Below, in pieces: positions 47,622 through 56,619 of a stretch of 64,000 nt of DNA (position 1 is the stretch's first letter; each line of letters opens with the position of its first letter). The stretch is taken from contig NZ_MSLT01000012.1 of NCBI RefSeq assembly GCF_002149925.1, forward strand, positions 124,001-188,000, given 5' to 3'. Made by a program: the position numbers and the translations under genes. This stretch comes from Thioflexithrix psekupsensis. GTDB taxonomy: Bacteria; Pseudomonadota; Gammaproteobacteria; Beggiatoales; Beggiatoaceae. The notes beneath the pieces were generated by a model. It saw only the letters and a list, made by a program, of their open reading frames with translations. It was not told where the DNA came from and made no database searches.

Positions 47622-48287
47622 TTAACGAGTTTTTCTGGCACGACCGCGTGTGGATGCAGGGCGCGCTGGGGCGGTGGCTTTTTCTGCTATTGTTTTAGCG
47701 GGTTCAACTTGAATTTCACTTTGAATCTCAACAGGCGCAGTGCTGACAGTGGCTTCAGCCGTGGTGACGGTTTCAACAACCGCCGTGGTGACTTCTTCTG
47801 TCACTGTGGTGACGACTGCTGGAGTCATGTCGATGACCGCTTGTTCTGCTTGTGCGACTGTTTCGGCAGCGGCAGCAACAGCAACAATGGGCGCGGGTGT
47901 AGCCATCTGTTCTAAGGCTATTGTCTCACGTTCTGCTTCGGGGCGTGTCCATTGGTTGCGCAGGGATTGCAAGTTTTTTTGATATAACTTGCTCATCTCT
48001 TGGCGGGCATCCATGACAATTTCAAAAGTCACGCGAAAATTATTTAACAATTTTTTGTTAAATTCTTGTAACAATTCCGTTTGTGTGGTTAATGTGCTTT
48101 GGAGATCGCGTGGCGGCCGGGTAAGGGTTTGCATCTGTTTGATGCCGCCTTCCATGTAAATTCCCATGATGTCCATTTGTTGCTGGCTGAGGCTCATCAT
48201 CAAGTTTTTATTGACGGTACTGGTCTTTTTTACCGACTCAGCGACGGTCTGATTGAGACGAGACCATTGCACGAATTGCATTTCCAT
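47622..48287 (-). CDS. Phasin-family protein with Ala/Val-rich basic tail
   Basis: A 221-residue protein with AGGAG upstream of the ATG. The N-terminal half (about 1-125) is helical and phasin-like: VQWSRLNQTVAESVKKTSTVN, then TQTELLQEFNKKLLNN and FEIVMDARQEMSKLYQKN. The C-terminal half is a low-complexity Ala/Val/Thr/Glu stretch that ends in the basic STRGRARKTR, a PhaF-like arrangement which in some bacteria binds nucleoid DNA and helps granules segregate. It is expected to coat polyhydroxyalkanoate granules. No pha synthesis genes are in the window. It converges on acs. Confidence 0.8.
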   Translation of the reverse strand: MEMQFVQWSRLNQTVAESVKKTSTVNKNLMMSLSQQQMDIMGIYMEGGIKQMQTLTRPPRDLQSTLTTQTELLQEFNKKLLNNFRVTFEIVMDARQEMSKLYQKNLQSLRNQWTRPEAERETIALEQMATPAPIVAVAAAAETVAQAEQAVIDMTPAVVTTVTEEVTTAVVETVTTAEATVSTAPVEIQSEIQVEPAKTIAEKATAPARPASTRGRARKTR

Positions 48288-48766
48288 AGATCGCTCCTAA
48301 AAGAGTGGAAGGTTATGTTTGAAAGACGGGTGTGGGTTGGACTGGATTTTTTGTTGCATTGCACAATTTATAGCCCAATTTGGACACGCTGTCAAGTTTT
48401 AATTGTGTTTGATCAGCAAGTTGTCAGCATTATTGGCTGGTCTTCTCTGATGTGGACTTGCTTTTGTGCATAGCAGCAAAAAAGTTCAGTCCTAAAATTT
48501 TTTGGCTAAATTAAGCACCCAAACAGAAATAATCTCGATCTGAACCGCTTTTTAGTCATTAGCGCGCTCATGATCGCCTTACATGCTAAATGCTAACGTT
48601 TTAAGGAAAATCCATGTACAATGCCATAGGTCGTGAAAAGATGTTAAGCGGCTTTTTGTAACGGAATAGAATTTGCGTTGTAAAAAAAACATTCGCTAAA
48701 ATTAAAGTGTTTGTTGATAAATTTTTTGTGGTTTTTAATAGGCGTATAATAAAACATGGAGCGATC
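48288..48766. other. Intergenic region between phasin and roadblock genes
   Basis: A 479-bp region holding the divergent promoters. At 48614-48661 a 15-codon ORF (MYNAIGREK...) follows AAGGAAAA. It is too short to call, though its first residues recall the N-terminus of FliA-type sigma factors. Nothing else is recognisable. Confidence 0.4.
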
Positions 48767-49171
48767 ATGAGCATTAATCAAATTTGTACTGACATTGTCA
48801 AAGATGTAGATTCAGCTTTAGGCTGTGCGGTGGTGGATTTAAGCAGTGGTCTATTACTGGGCGTATCGCATAATGTGCCTTATTTTACCCAATCTTATTT
48901 AGATGCGGTGGCTGCGGCTGCGGTGGACATGTTTCGCGGCCGCACCGTCAGCGCGGTTGAAGACATGATTGCCAATATGCGCGGCATAAAACGGGTCAAT
49001 TATATTAAAGAAGTGCAAATGACCACAGACAATACCTATCATTTTATGACCATTATCCCAGATAAACCCGACGCATTAGTGGTATTAATTACCAGTCGTA
49101 AAGCCAATTTAGGCATGGGTTGGGCATCGTTACGCCGTTCGTTGGGTAAACTCGCGCCATTATGCCCTTAA
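48767..49171 (+). CDS. Roadblock/LC7-domain protein
   Basis: The ATG at 48767 has GGAG six bases upstream and gives 134 residues; an upstream in-frame start at 48707 lacks a ribosome site. The whole protein is one Roadblock/LC7-like domain: INQICTDIVKDVDSALGCAVVDLSSGLLLGV, the central helix DAVAAAAVDMFRG, and VVLITSRKANLGMGWASLRR. Proteins of this fold (MglB-like) usually regulate small GTPases. No GTPase gene is adjacent. It is cytoplasmic, and a terminator follows at 49194, so the gene is monocistronic. Confidence 0.72.
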   Translation: MSINQICTDIVKDVDSALGCAVVDLSSGLLLGVSHNVPYFTQSYLDAVAAAAVDMFRGRTVSAVEDMIANMRGIKRVNYIKEVQMTTDNTYHFMTIIPDKPDALVVLITSRKANLGMGWASLRRSLGKLAPLCP

Positions 49172-49193
49172 TCGTTGGGAGAATGGTGGGATT

Positions 49194-49230
49194 GGGATAA
49201 TGCTTTTTAATAAAGCATTATCCCTTATTT
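49194..49230 (+). terminator. Rho-independent terminator after the roadblock gene
   Basis: A perfect 13-bp stem GGGATAATGCTTT / AAAGCATTATCCC with a TTAAT loop is followed by TTATTTATT, 22 bp after the stop codon. Confidence 0.85.
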
Positions 49231-49266
49231 ATTAGCGTGCGATAATTTTTTTATAGGATAACAAAA

Positions 49267-50229
49267 ATGTGGTTTAAAAATGTTCACTTTTACCGTTTCT
49301 TAAAACCCATCACATTAACAGAACAGATTTTACAAGATCGTTTAAAAACGGCGTTATTTCGTCCTTGTGGTCAATTGGAGATGGAAAGTACGGGGTGGGT
49401 GTCTCCATTTGGACGGGAATCAGAGGCATTCACGCTGGCGTATCAAGGTTGTTTTCTGGTGACGGCAAAACGACAAGAACGATTGTTACCCGCTTCAGTG
49501 GTGCAAGAGGTATTGGCAGAGCGAATTGAAGCCATTGAAATGCGAGAACAACGCAGGGTTCGCGGTAAAGAAAAAAAAGCCTTGCAAGAAGAAATTATCC
49601 GCGAATTAATTCCCCAAGCCTTTACCCGTTCTCAAAAAATGCAGGCTTATATTGATACGAAAAATGGCTGGCTTATTCTAAACACCAGCAATCGTAAAAA
49701 AGCCCAAGATATGATTCAATTATTGCGGCAAACGTTGGGAACTTTGCCTGTGGTTGTGCCACAATTTAAGCATCCTCCAGCAACGGTTTTAACGCAATGG
49801 TTAGCCACTCAAGATTATCCGTCTGATTTTGCCTTAGCCGATGCCTGCCAATTGGTGGATACGGGAACGGAGGGCGCAACGGTGAGTTGTCGTCATCAGG
49901 ATTTGTCCGCAGAGGAAGTTCATGGGCATTTGAAAGCAGGTAAAGCGGTGAATCGTTTGGCGTTAATATGGGCTGATCGCTTGTCTTTTGTCATTGATGA
50001 AGAATGCGTCATTAAACGCCTGCAAATGGAAGAAATCGACACAGACGCAGATCAATCAAGTGAGGTCAGTGTTCAAGAAACACTGCCTCACGCTATCAAT
50101 GATGCGCAACAATTAGAAGCGGATTTTATTTTATTAACAGCCGAATTAACCGCTTTAATACAACGCCTCATTGTCGTCTTTGGCGGCGAAAATGAAGCGG
50201 CCTATCAGCAAATGGAACAGAGCGTTTAA
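49267..50229 (+). CDS. rdgC: Recombination-associated protein RdgC
   Basis: A 320-residue protein of family length, with AGGAT before the ATG. Typical segments are MWFKNVHFYRFLKP, the LFRPCGQLEMESTGWVSPFGR block, VQEVLAERIEAIEMREQRRVRGKEKK, RELIPQAFTRSQKMQAYID and GWLILNTSNRKKAQDM. The C-terminal part carries ADACQLVDTGTEGATVSCRHQDL. RdgC forms a ring dimer on double-stranded DNA and restrains RecA. The C-terminus here is somewhat longer than in E. coli and acidic. It is monocistronic between a terminator and a convergent gene. Confidence 0.95.
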   Translation: MWFKNVHFYRFLKPITLTEQILQDRLKTALFRPCGQLEMESTGWVSPFGRESEAFTLAYQGCFLVTAKRQERLLPASVVQEVLAERIEAIEMREQRRVRGKEKKALQEEIIRELIPQAFTRSQKMQAYIDTKNGWLILNTSNRKKAQDMIQLLRQTLGTLPVVVPQFKHPPATVLTQWLATQDYPSDFALADACQLVDTGTEGATVSCRHQDLSAEEVHGHLKAGKAVNRLALIWADRLSFVIDEECVIKRLQMEEIDTDADQSSEVSVQETLPHAINDAQQLEADFILLTAELTALIQRLIVVFGGENEAAYQQMEQSV

Positions 50230-50249
50230 AATACTGTTAAAAATAAACA

Positions 50250-53200
50250 TTACTGTCCATTAATTCCTCCCGAAAAACTCACTTCAACAGACCCCCCACT
50301 GTCTTCTGCTCCCGCGATGCGCACAGTTATGGTTGCACTGCGGGGTTCTGGGGGCGGGGCTTCCGTGCTGGTTTGTACTTCGCTGGCTAACGTGAAAACC
50401 AAGTTTTGATGTCCGCGTCCGATACCGTCTTCAAAAACCAATTCTGTCGTACCACCCAATATTCCCGCTGTGGTAGAAACAGTAAAACGAGTTCCACCCA
50501 CTAAGCGATTTCCCCATTGATCCGCGACAGATTGCACGACAAAACGCAAACTGCCCCCCACAGGAATAGAGAAATGATTGGGGTCTTGTCCATCGGCTAA
50601 AGTCACGATTAACTGACTGGGACGGTCGGAAAATAGTATTCGCATCGCCCGCCAAATCACTGTGCTATTTTGATACACGCCATCAGGGCCGTCAAAACGC
50701 CCGTTACCATTGACATCAATGTAAAATTCTCCGTCGTCATAAGTGCCATTATCATTCGCCTCAATGTAAGGCTCGCTTAAATCACCGCGCCCCGTTATGA
50801 TTTCACCAAAATCCCAGCGTCGATTGCCATTGGCATCGGTGTAGCCTAATTCTGTGTGTCTATCTACATCAAAATCGAATACACCATTACCATTGGCATC
50901 GATAAAACTTTCGCTGCCTGTGGTATAAGCCACTACGGTAGAGAGTCCGGGATTGCCACACAGTGAACTACCTACGGTGGGATTACTCACCAAAGCAAAG
51001 CGACCGCTACATTCATAACTTGCTCCTAAAATACTTTGTCCGATATGGCGCGACGTGGGTAATCCACCCAACAACGGTGGCGCAGGATTCGCTGTTTGTA
51101 AAACAGCAGTAGCTTGTCCCCATTGCGTCGTTTCAGAGAATGCGCCCGTGCCAATACTTGTCCCAATCGTTCCACCTTCAGTGACAAAACTCACTCGCGT
51201 CCCATCAGGAACAATATTACCAAAACGATCCGACACATAGGCAGTCACTTTGTTTTGTATGCCAAAACGCACTCCGCCCGCAATGTTTAATCGTTCCGCG
51301 GCTAAAGACAAGCGATCTCCATCAGGTAATCCACCAACGACCAATACACGTGCAGTCGTGCTAACCTTTTCCACTTGGGCGATGACATCCACGCCGCCCG
51401 CCACCGAACCACTGCGCAAGGTCACAGCCACTAGAGCTTGATGATTGGTGTAAGCGGTTAATTCCGATTGACTAAATTCTTGGCCAACAGATAAGGCTTC
51501 ACCGCCGTTTAATCGGGTTTTACTCAAAGAAAAGCGCACTGCCGTGCCATCGCTGACTTGATTGCCCAAACCGTCTTTTACTCGAAAAGTGATCAAGCTG
51601 GTTTCAGGCGCGCCACTGTCTGCAATACCAATGGTAGCAGGTTCTATGCTGGCCACTTCAATTAAACCCGCACTGGTAGGCAGTACATTGATCGTCGTGC
51701 GGGCGACAGTGCCTGAATGCTCTACAGAAATAGTGACTGTTCCTGCTCGCGTATCAGCAGTGAATACAGCTTGAGCTTGTCCTGCTTGGTCGGTGATGAC
51801 TTCTGGCGTAATTGTTCCCATCCCATCAGTAAAAAAGCGCAGGGGTGTGCCTGCGGGCATGGGATTATTTTGGGCATCGCGGGCAATCGCGGTGATGGTG
51901 GCTTTACCGTTAATGGCGACTTCAGTGACATCACGGCTTAATTCTATGGTTTCAGTTTGATTCGAGAAAAAAGTCAGTTGAGAACGCGCCGCCGGTAACG
52001 CATCGGCACTGGCTAAAACTTCCGAATCACCCATTGTATATTGTCTAGCCTCAATCATGGCTTGACCGCTGCGATCAGTATTCACACGAAAAGGGTCTAA
52101 CAATGCCTCACCGCTGCCTAAGCGGAAATTTAAGGGAACACCGGCAATCCCTACATTTTCAAAATCAGACAAATAAGCGGTTAATCTCACTAAACTTGCA
52201 ACAGAGGCGCGTTCTGCGGGGGGGGTTAAACGCACTGACGCGCCAAAATATAAGGGTAAAGTTTGTTGTGCGGTGGCGGCTTGTACCGTCACACGCACAT
52301 TCGCACCGCGAGGACTGTTGACACGCACACTCCATTCGCCCTGCGCATCGCTAACTCCACGTGAAGCACTCAATTGTGCGGGAGAAGGTTGACCATTTAG
52401 ATCGGACAATTTGATTTCAATGTCTTGCCCACTGATCGGCAAGCCTTTGTCATCGGTAATTTTAGCGGTAATGGTCGCTGTTTGTTGTACAGTTAAAACC
52501 GTAGCAGTACTGGAAATGGCTAAACGACGACGACCTTCTTGGAAATTTGCTTGAAAAAACACTTCAGCATCCGCAGTCAAACCGCCCGCACTGGCGCGTA
52601 CTATCGCTTGACCGCCATCATTAGCCACATCAGTGACTTTAATTTTAGCCGTACCATCGGCGGCTGTTTTGACTTGGCGACTGGACAGGCTTTCATGATT
52701 ACTATTCACAAAACTAAATTCAATATTCTGATCCGCTAATGGCGCGTTATTGCCATCTTTAAGTAACGCGGTTAATTCAGTTTCCACAATTGTGTTAATA
52801 GACTGGGGAATAAGCGATAATAATGCGCCAAAAAATAACTCAATGGTTTGGCTAATTGATCCGCTATTGACCCGCACTAATACCCGCTCTGGAGCTTGAC
52901 TGCTGACAGTAAAAATAACTTGTCCATTGATGTCCGAAACCGTAGGTACTTGTCCCAAAGTGGCTGAACCTGAAACGCTGACACTCGCAGGTGTATTGGG
53001 AAGGAGTCGGTATCTGGTGACAAAAACGCCATTTTCTAATTTTTCAAATGGTTCGCCTCTTAATGTTGCAGTCACTTGAATCGTGCCACCCAATCCCACC
53101 AAAGTTCGATCTGCGGTTAAATCAATAACTGTAGTTAATGCGGCAAAAGAGATTTCTACCGTCTGACTGCGCACGCCGTCGGCAATGGCAGTCACTTTAA

Positions 53201-55007
53201 ACGTTTCCGCTTGGCTGTTGACTACTGTGGTACGAAAAATCCCCTCTTTATCTGTAGTTCCTGAAAGCGCACGAAATAAAGCAGAGGTAGAATCACTTTC
53301 CAAACTGACAGGAATATCGCTTAATGGCTCATTATTCGCACCGCGAGCAGATACGGTGAGTGTAATTTGAGATACACCATTGGCAGGGCGAAAATTATCT
53401 GTCACCACCAAATCCACTTGCTGTACTCGTCGGCTGGCAGTGGGATTGAGAAAGATCAATTGGGCTTCTGCTGCGGTTTGACCGTTTACTAAGGCTTTGA
53501 CAGAAAAGGTTTCTTCTTGGCGATTGGTCACGGTTACGGTGAAACGGCCGTTGTTATCCGTTACGCCACTTAATGCGCTGAACAAAGCCGAATTAGACCC
53601 CGCTGCCAATTCTATTTGTAATCCAGATAAAGCCGATCCATCTGTTTTGCGCGCAATAGCCGCAATAGTGATAGCCGCTTGACCGTTTGCGGCTTGCTGA
53701 TTATCCGTAACATGTAAAACAACACGCTGTTCTGCATTGACAAAAGTTAAACGCGCCGTACTCACTTCCACTCCATTTGATAATACACGAACCGTCGCCG
53801 TTTCCGCCACCGTATTGGTGGCGGTGATGGCCAAGCGGCCGTTGGCATCGGTACGGCCAGACATTTGGGATAAGCGTAATGTGTTTGAAGGGGTGCTAAA
53901 TTCAATGGGCGTATTGGCTGAAGCCGTGCCGTCTGTTTTGCGGACAATGACTGTTAAAGTAGTGGCACTTTGACCATTGGCAATTGGATTACTTGGATTG
54001 ACATCCACACTGAATTGTCCTGATTTTTCAGCCACAAACGTTACACGCGCACTGCCCACAGGTTCTTTTCCAATAAACGCATTAACCACTACCGTCTCTG
54101 CCACGCGATTGCGCACGGTGATCTGTAAGCGACCATTTTGATCCGTTACACCCGATAATGTACTGAATGAAGCCGTATTTGATTCAGTGGCTAAAGTAAT
54201 GGGAACATTGGCTAATGGTGTATTATTTTCTTGACGCGCAATCATGGTTAAAGTGGCTTCATCTCGATCATTGGCCAACACTTGTTCGGGAGATACGCTC
54301 AAGGCCACCCGCTGACTTGAACTGATAAACGTCACATGACGGCGTTCGTATTCTTGATCATTCACCCGCACCACAACTTCGACTGTTTCGGCGACCGTAT
54401 TTATTATACGGGTGGTGAAATGCCCCGCGGCATCCGTGACACCAGACACCTCGCTGAATCGTACCGTATCAGAATCAGCCGCCAACTGAATCTCAGCCCC
54501 CGACACGCCTAAACGCTTGTCGTCGCGTACGGTGACAGAGAATTGAATTGGACTACTGCCATCGGCGGGCTGTTCATCGTTTGTGACGGTGATGGAAACC
54601 AATTGTTGTACTGGTGTGAAGGTTAAACTGGCATTGCCAACAAGATTGCCCTCAATGAACGCATTGACAGTAAACGTTTCGGCCACCGTATTGGTCACTG
54701 TCACCGTAAAACGACCATTGGCATCGCTGACTCCAGACAACGCACTGAATACCGCATTATCCGATTGCGGCGCGAGGGCAACAGCCGCACCTGCGCGTAG
54801 TGTACCGTCTGGATGTCGAGAAATTACAGTGAGTTGAATTTCTGTACGGCCATCCGCAGGGACTTGATTGTTAATTAATCGGACGGTGTTATTTTCTTGA
54901 GGGGTGGTGTCTCCGCTGCCCCCGCCACCACCCAAACATCCTGTTAATAACAGGGCGAATAAGCTGTAGCATAAAAGGCTCACCATCGAATGGCTTGGAA
55001 AGGTCAT
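50250..55007 (-). CDS. Giant Ig-like (Big_1/invasin-type) repeat lipoprotein
   Basis: A 1,585-residue protein with a lipobox LLTGC (Cys near 24) and a Gly-rich segment after it. About 12-13 Big_1-type Ig-like domains of roughly 95-100 residues follow. The first six are strongly alike, each with FSALSGVTDANGRFTVTVTN-like and VAETFxVxA segments, and the later ones diverge. Near the C-terminus (about 1365-1450) is a ladder of DANGNGxxD-type loops typical of calcium binding (dockerin/EF-hand-like). There is no outer-membrane beta-barrel, unlike intimin. It is probably a surface-exposed or periplasmic adhesive fibre. The ribosome site is weak; Met8 is an alternative start. It follows gabD by 19 bp on the same strand. 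Confidence 0.83.
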   Translation of the reverse strand: MTFPSHSMVSLLCYSLFALLLTGCLGGGGGSGDTTPQENNTVRLINNQVPADGRTEIQLTVISRHPDGTLRAGAAVALAPQSDNAVFSALSGVSDANGRFTVTVTNTVAETFTVNAFIEGNLVGNASLTFTPVQQLVSITVTNDEQPADGSSPIQFSVTVRDDKRLGVSGAEIQLAADSDTVRFSEVSGVTDAAGHFTTRIINTVAETVEVVVRVNDQEYERRHVTFISSSQRVALSVSPEQVLANDRDEATLTMIARQENNTPLANVPITLATESNTASFSTLSGVTDQNGRLQITVRNRVAETVVVNAFIGKEPVGSARVTFVAEKSGQFSVDVNPSNPIANGQSATTLTVIVRKTDGTASANTPIEFSTPSNTLRLSQMSGRTDANGRLAITATNTVAETATVRVLSNGVEVSTARLTFVNAEQRVVLHVTDNQQAANGQAAITIAAIARKTDGSALSGLQIELAAGSNSALFSALSGVTDNNGRFTVTVTNRQEETFSVKALVNGQTAAEAQLIFLNPTASRRVQQVDLVVTDNFRPANGVSQITLTVSARGANNEPLSDIPVSLESDSTSALFRALSGTTDKEGIFRTTVVNSQAETFKVTAIADGVRSQTVEISFAALTTVIDLTADRTLVGLGGTIQVTATLRGEPFEKLENGVFVTRYRLLPNTPASVSVSGSATLGQVPTVSDINGQVIFTVSSQAPERVLVRVNSGSISQTIELFFGALLSLIPQSINTIVETELTALLKDGNNAPLADQNIEFSFVNSNHESLSSRQVKTAADGTAKIKVTDVANDGGQAIVRASAGGLTADAEVFFQANFQEGRRRLAISSTATVLTVQQTATITAKITDDKGLPISGQDIEIKLSDLNGQPSPAQLSASRGVSDAQGEWSVRVNSPRGANVRVTVQAATAQQTLPLYFGASVRLTPPAERASVASLVRLTAYLSDFENVGIAGVPLNFRLGSGEALLDPFRVNTDRSGQAMIEARQYTMGDSEVLASADALPAARSQLTFFSNQTETIELSRDVTEVAINGKATITAIARDAQNNPMPAGTPLRFFTDGMGTITPEVITDQAGQAQAVFTADTRAGTVTISVEHSGTVARTTINVLPTSAGLIEVASIEPATIGIADSGAPETSLITFRVKDGLGNQVSDGTAVRFSLSKTRLNGGEALSVGQEFSQSELTAYTNHQALVAVTLRSGSVAGGVDVIAQVEKVSTTARVLVVGGLPDGDRLSLAAERLNIAGGVRFGIQNKVTAYVSDRFGNIVPDGTRVSFVTEGGTIGTSIGTGAFSETTQWGQATAVLQTANPAPPLLGGLPTSRHIGQSILGASYECSGRFALVSNPTVGSSLCGNPGLSTVVAYTTGSESFIDANGNGVFDFDVDRHTELGYTDANGNRRWDFGEIITGRGDLSEPYIEANDNGTYDDGEFYIDVNGNGRFDGPDGVYQNSTVIWRAMRILFSDRPSQLIVTLADGQDPNHFSIPVGGSLRFVVQSVADQWGNRLVGGTRFTVSTTAGILGGTTELVFEDGIGRGHQNLVFTLASEVQTSTEAPPPEPRSATITVRIAGAEDSGGSVEVSFSGGINGQ

Positions 55008-55026
55008 GATGAGTTAAATCCACGGG

Positions 55027-56517
55027 TTAAGAGGGTTGTGAATGGGCATGGGCTGTTGCTACGGGTGACAATCCGCCCAAACACAAATATTTGGTTTCTA
55101 AAAATTCTTCGATACCGTAATATCCGCCTTCGCGTCCGATACCAGAGGCTTTCATGCCGCCAAAGGGAGCGGCTTCGCTGGAAATCATGCCGTCATTAAT
55201 GCCAATCATTCCGTATTCTAACGCTTCAGCCACACGCCATACGCGGCCAATATCTCGGCTGTAAAAATAAGCTGCTAAACCAAATTCCGTCTCATTGGCT
55301 AAGGCGATGGCTTGGGCTTCGGTGTCGAAAGTGAACAAAGGCGCGACGGGGCCAAATATTTCTTCTTTTGCCACGCGCATGTCTGGCGTAATATTCGTTA
55401 AAACAGTGGGTTGAAAAAAATACCCGCCCAATTCGTGGCGTTTGCCTCCACACAATACATTTGCGCCTTTTCCGACTGCGTCCGCGACATATTCTTCAAC
55501 TTTTTCTAAAGCGGCTTGGTTGATCAAGGGACCTTGTTGTGTGCCGGCTTTTGCGCCGTCGCCGACTTGTAAACGGCTAACTTCGGCCGCTAAGGCTGCG
55601 GCAAAACGGGGATAAATTCCTGATTGAATGAGAAAACGATTGGCACAAATACAAGTTTGCCCGCTGTTACGGTATTTGGAAGCCAACGCGCCCGCGACAG
55701 CCTGTTCTACATCAGCATCATCAAATACAATAAAAGGCGCATTCCCTCCCAATTCCAAAGAGACTTTTTTCACCGTCGTGGCACATTGCGCCATCAATTG
55801 TTGGCCGATTTCTGTAGAACCTGTGAAGGACAATTTGCGTACTAATGGATTACGAGTGAGTTCTTCTCCGATGACGCGGGCATCGCCAGTGACTACATTG
55901 AATACACCAGCGGGAATGCCAGCGCGGTGTGCCAATTCCGCCAAAGCCAACGCCGATAATGGGGTACTTGAGGCGGGTTTAATCACCACCGTACAGCCTG
56001 CTGCCAGTGCAGGCGCGCATTTGCGGGTAATCATGGCACTGGGAAAATTCCACGGCGTGATGGCCGCTGCCACGCCAACGGCTTGTTTAATGACGACTAA
56101 GCGTTGACTGGTTTTGGGACTGGGAAGGGTGTCGCCGTACACCCGTTTGGCTTCTTCCGCATACCATTCGACATACGATGCACCGTAAATAATTTCACTA
56201 CGGGCTTCGGCCAAAGGTTTACCTTGTTCTGCGGTGAGCAGTTGGGCGAGGTCGGCTTGATGGGCGATAATCAGGTCATACCATTGACGTAAAACATTCG
56301 ACCGTTCTTTTGCGGTTAAAGCCCGCCATGCAGACCCTGCATCGTAAGCCGCACGGATGGCGGTTTGTGTTTCGACCGCACCCAAACGAGGGACGGTGGC
56401 GATAACGGCTGCTGTGGCGGGATTGACTACGGTGAGGGTACGTTGGTCGCGGGCTTCACACCATTGTCCGTTGACATAAGCCTGTTGTTTAAATAAGGCA
56501 TTGTCGCTTAAAATCAT
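55027..56517 (-). CDS. gabD: NAD(P)-dependent succinate-semialdehyde dehydrogenase
   Basis: A 496-residue aldehyde dehydrogenase. The N-terminus QQAYVNGQWCEA is typical of GabD. Catalytic motifs are LELGGNAPFIVFDDAD (general-base Glu near 254) and SGQTCICANRFLIQ (nucleophile Cys near 288). The NAD(P) site has TPWNFPSAMITRKCAPALAAG, VIKPASSTPLSA and FTGSTEIGQQLM. The C-terminus has PFGGMKASGIGREGGYYGIEEFLETKY. It oxidises succinate semialdehyde to succinate in GABA or related catabolism. No gabT is adjacent. The divergent neighbour at 56620 begins the defence region. Confidence 0.9.
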   Translation of the reverse strand: MILSDNALFKQQAYVNGQWCEARDQRTLTVVNPATAAVIATVPRLGAVETQTAIRAAYDAGSAWRALTAKERSNVLRQWYDLIIAHQADLAQLLTAEQGKPLAEARSEIIYGASYVEWYAEEAKRVYGDTLPSPKTSQRLVVIKQAVGVAAAITPWNFPSAMITRKCAPALAAGCTVVIKPASSTPLSALALAELAHRAGIPAGVFNVVTGDARVIGEELTRNPLVRKLSFTGSTEIGQQLMAQCATTVKKVSLELGGNAPFIVFDDADVEQAVAGALASKYRNSGQTCICANRFLIQSGIYPRFAAALAAEVSRLQVGDGAKAGTQQGPLINQAALEKVEEYVADAVGKGANVLCGGKRHELGGYFFQPTVLTNITPDMRVAKEEIFGPVAPLFTFDTEAQAIALANETEFGLAAYFYSRDIGRVWRVAEALEYGMIGINDGMISSEAAPFGGMKASGIGREGGYYGIEEFLETKYLCLGGLSPVATAHAHSQPS

Positions 56518-56619
56518 ATCATGACACCTGTTTTATCAGAATTAAAACAATTAAAACAATAAAAAAATCGCCCTATCAATGACGCTCAATTTATTTTAAC
56601 TTTTTAATCGGTTCACATT

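Noticed and set aside
48614-48661. 15-codon ORF with AAGGAAAA ribosome site and a FliA-like first few residues
   Set aside because: It is too short to judge; no continuation in any frame resembles a sigma factor.
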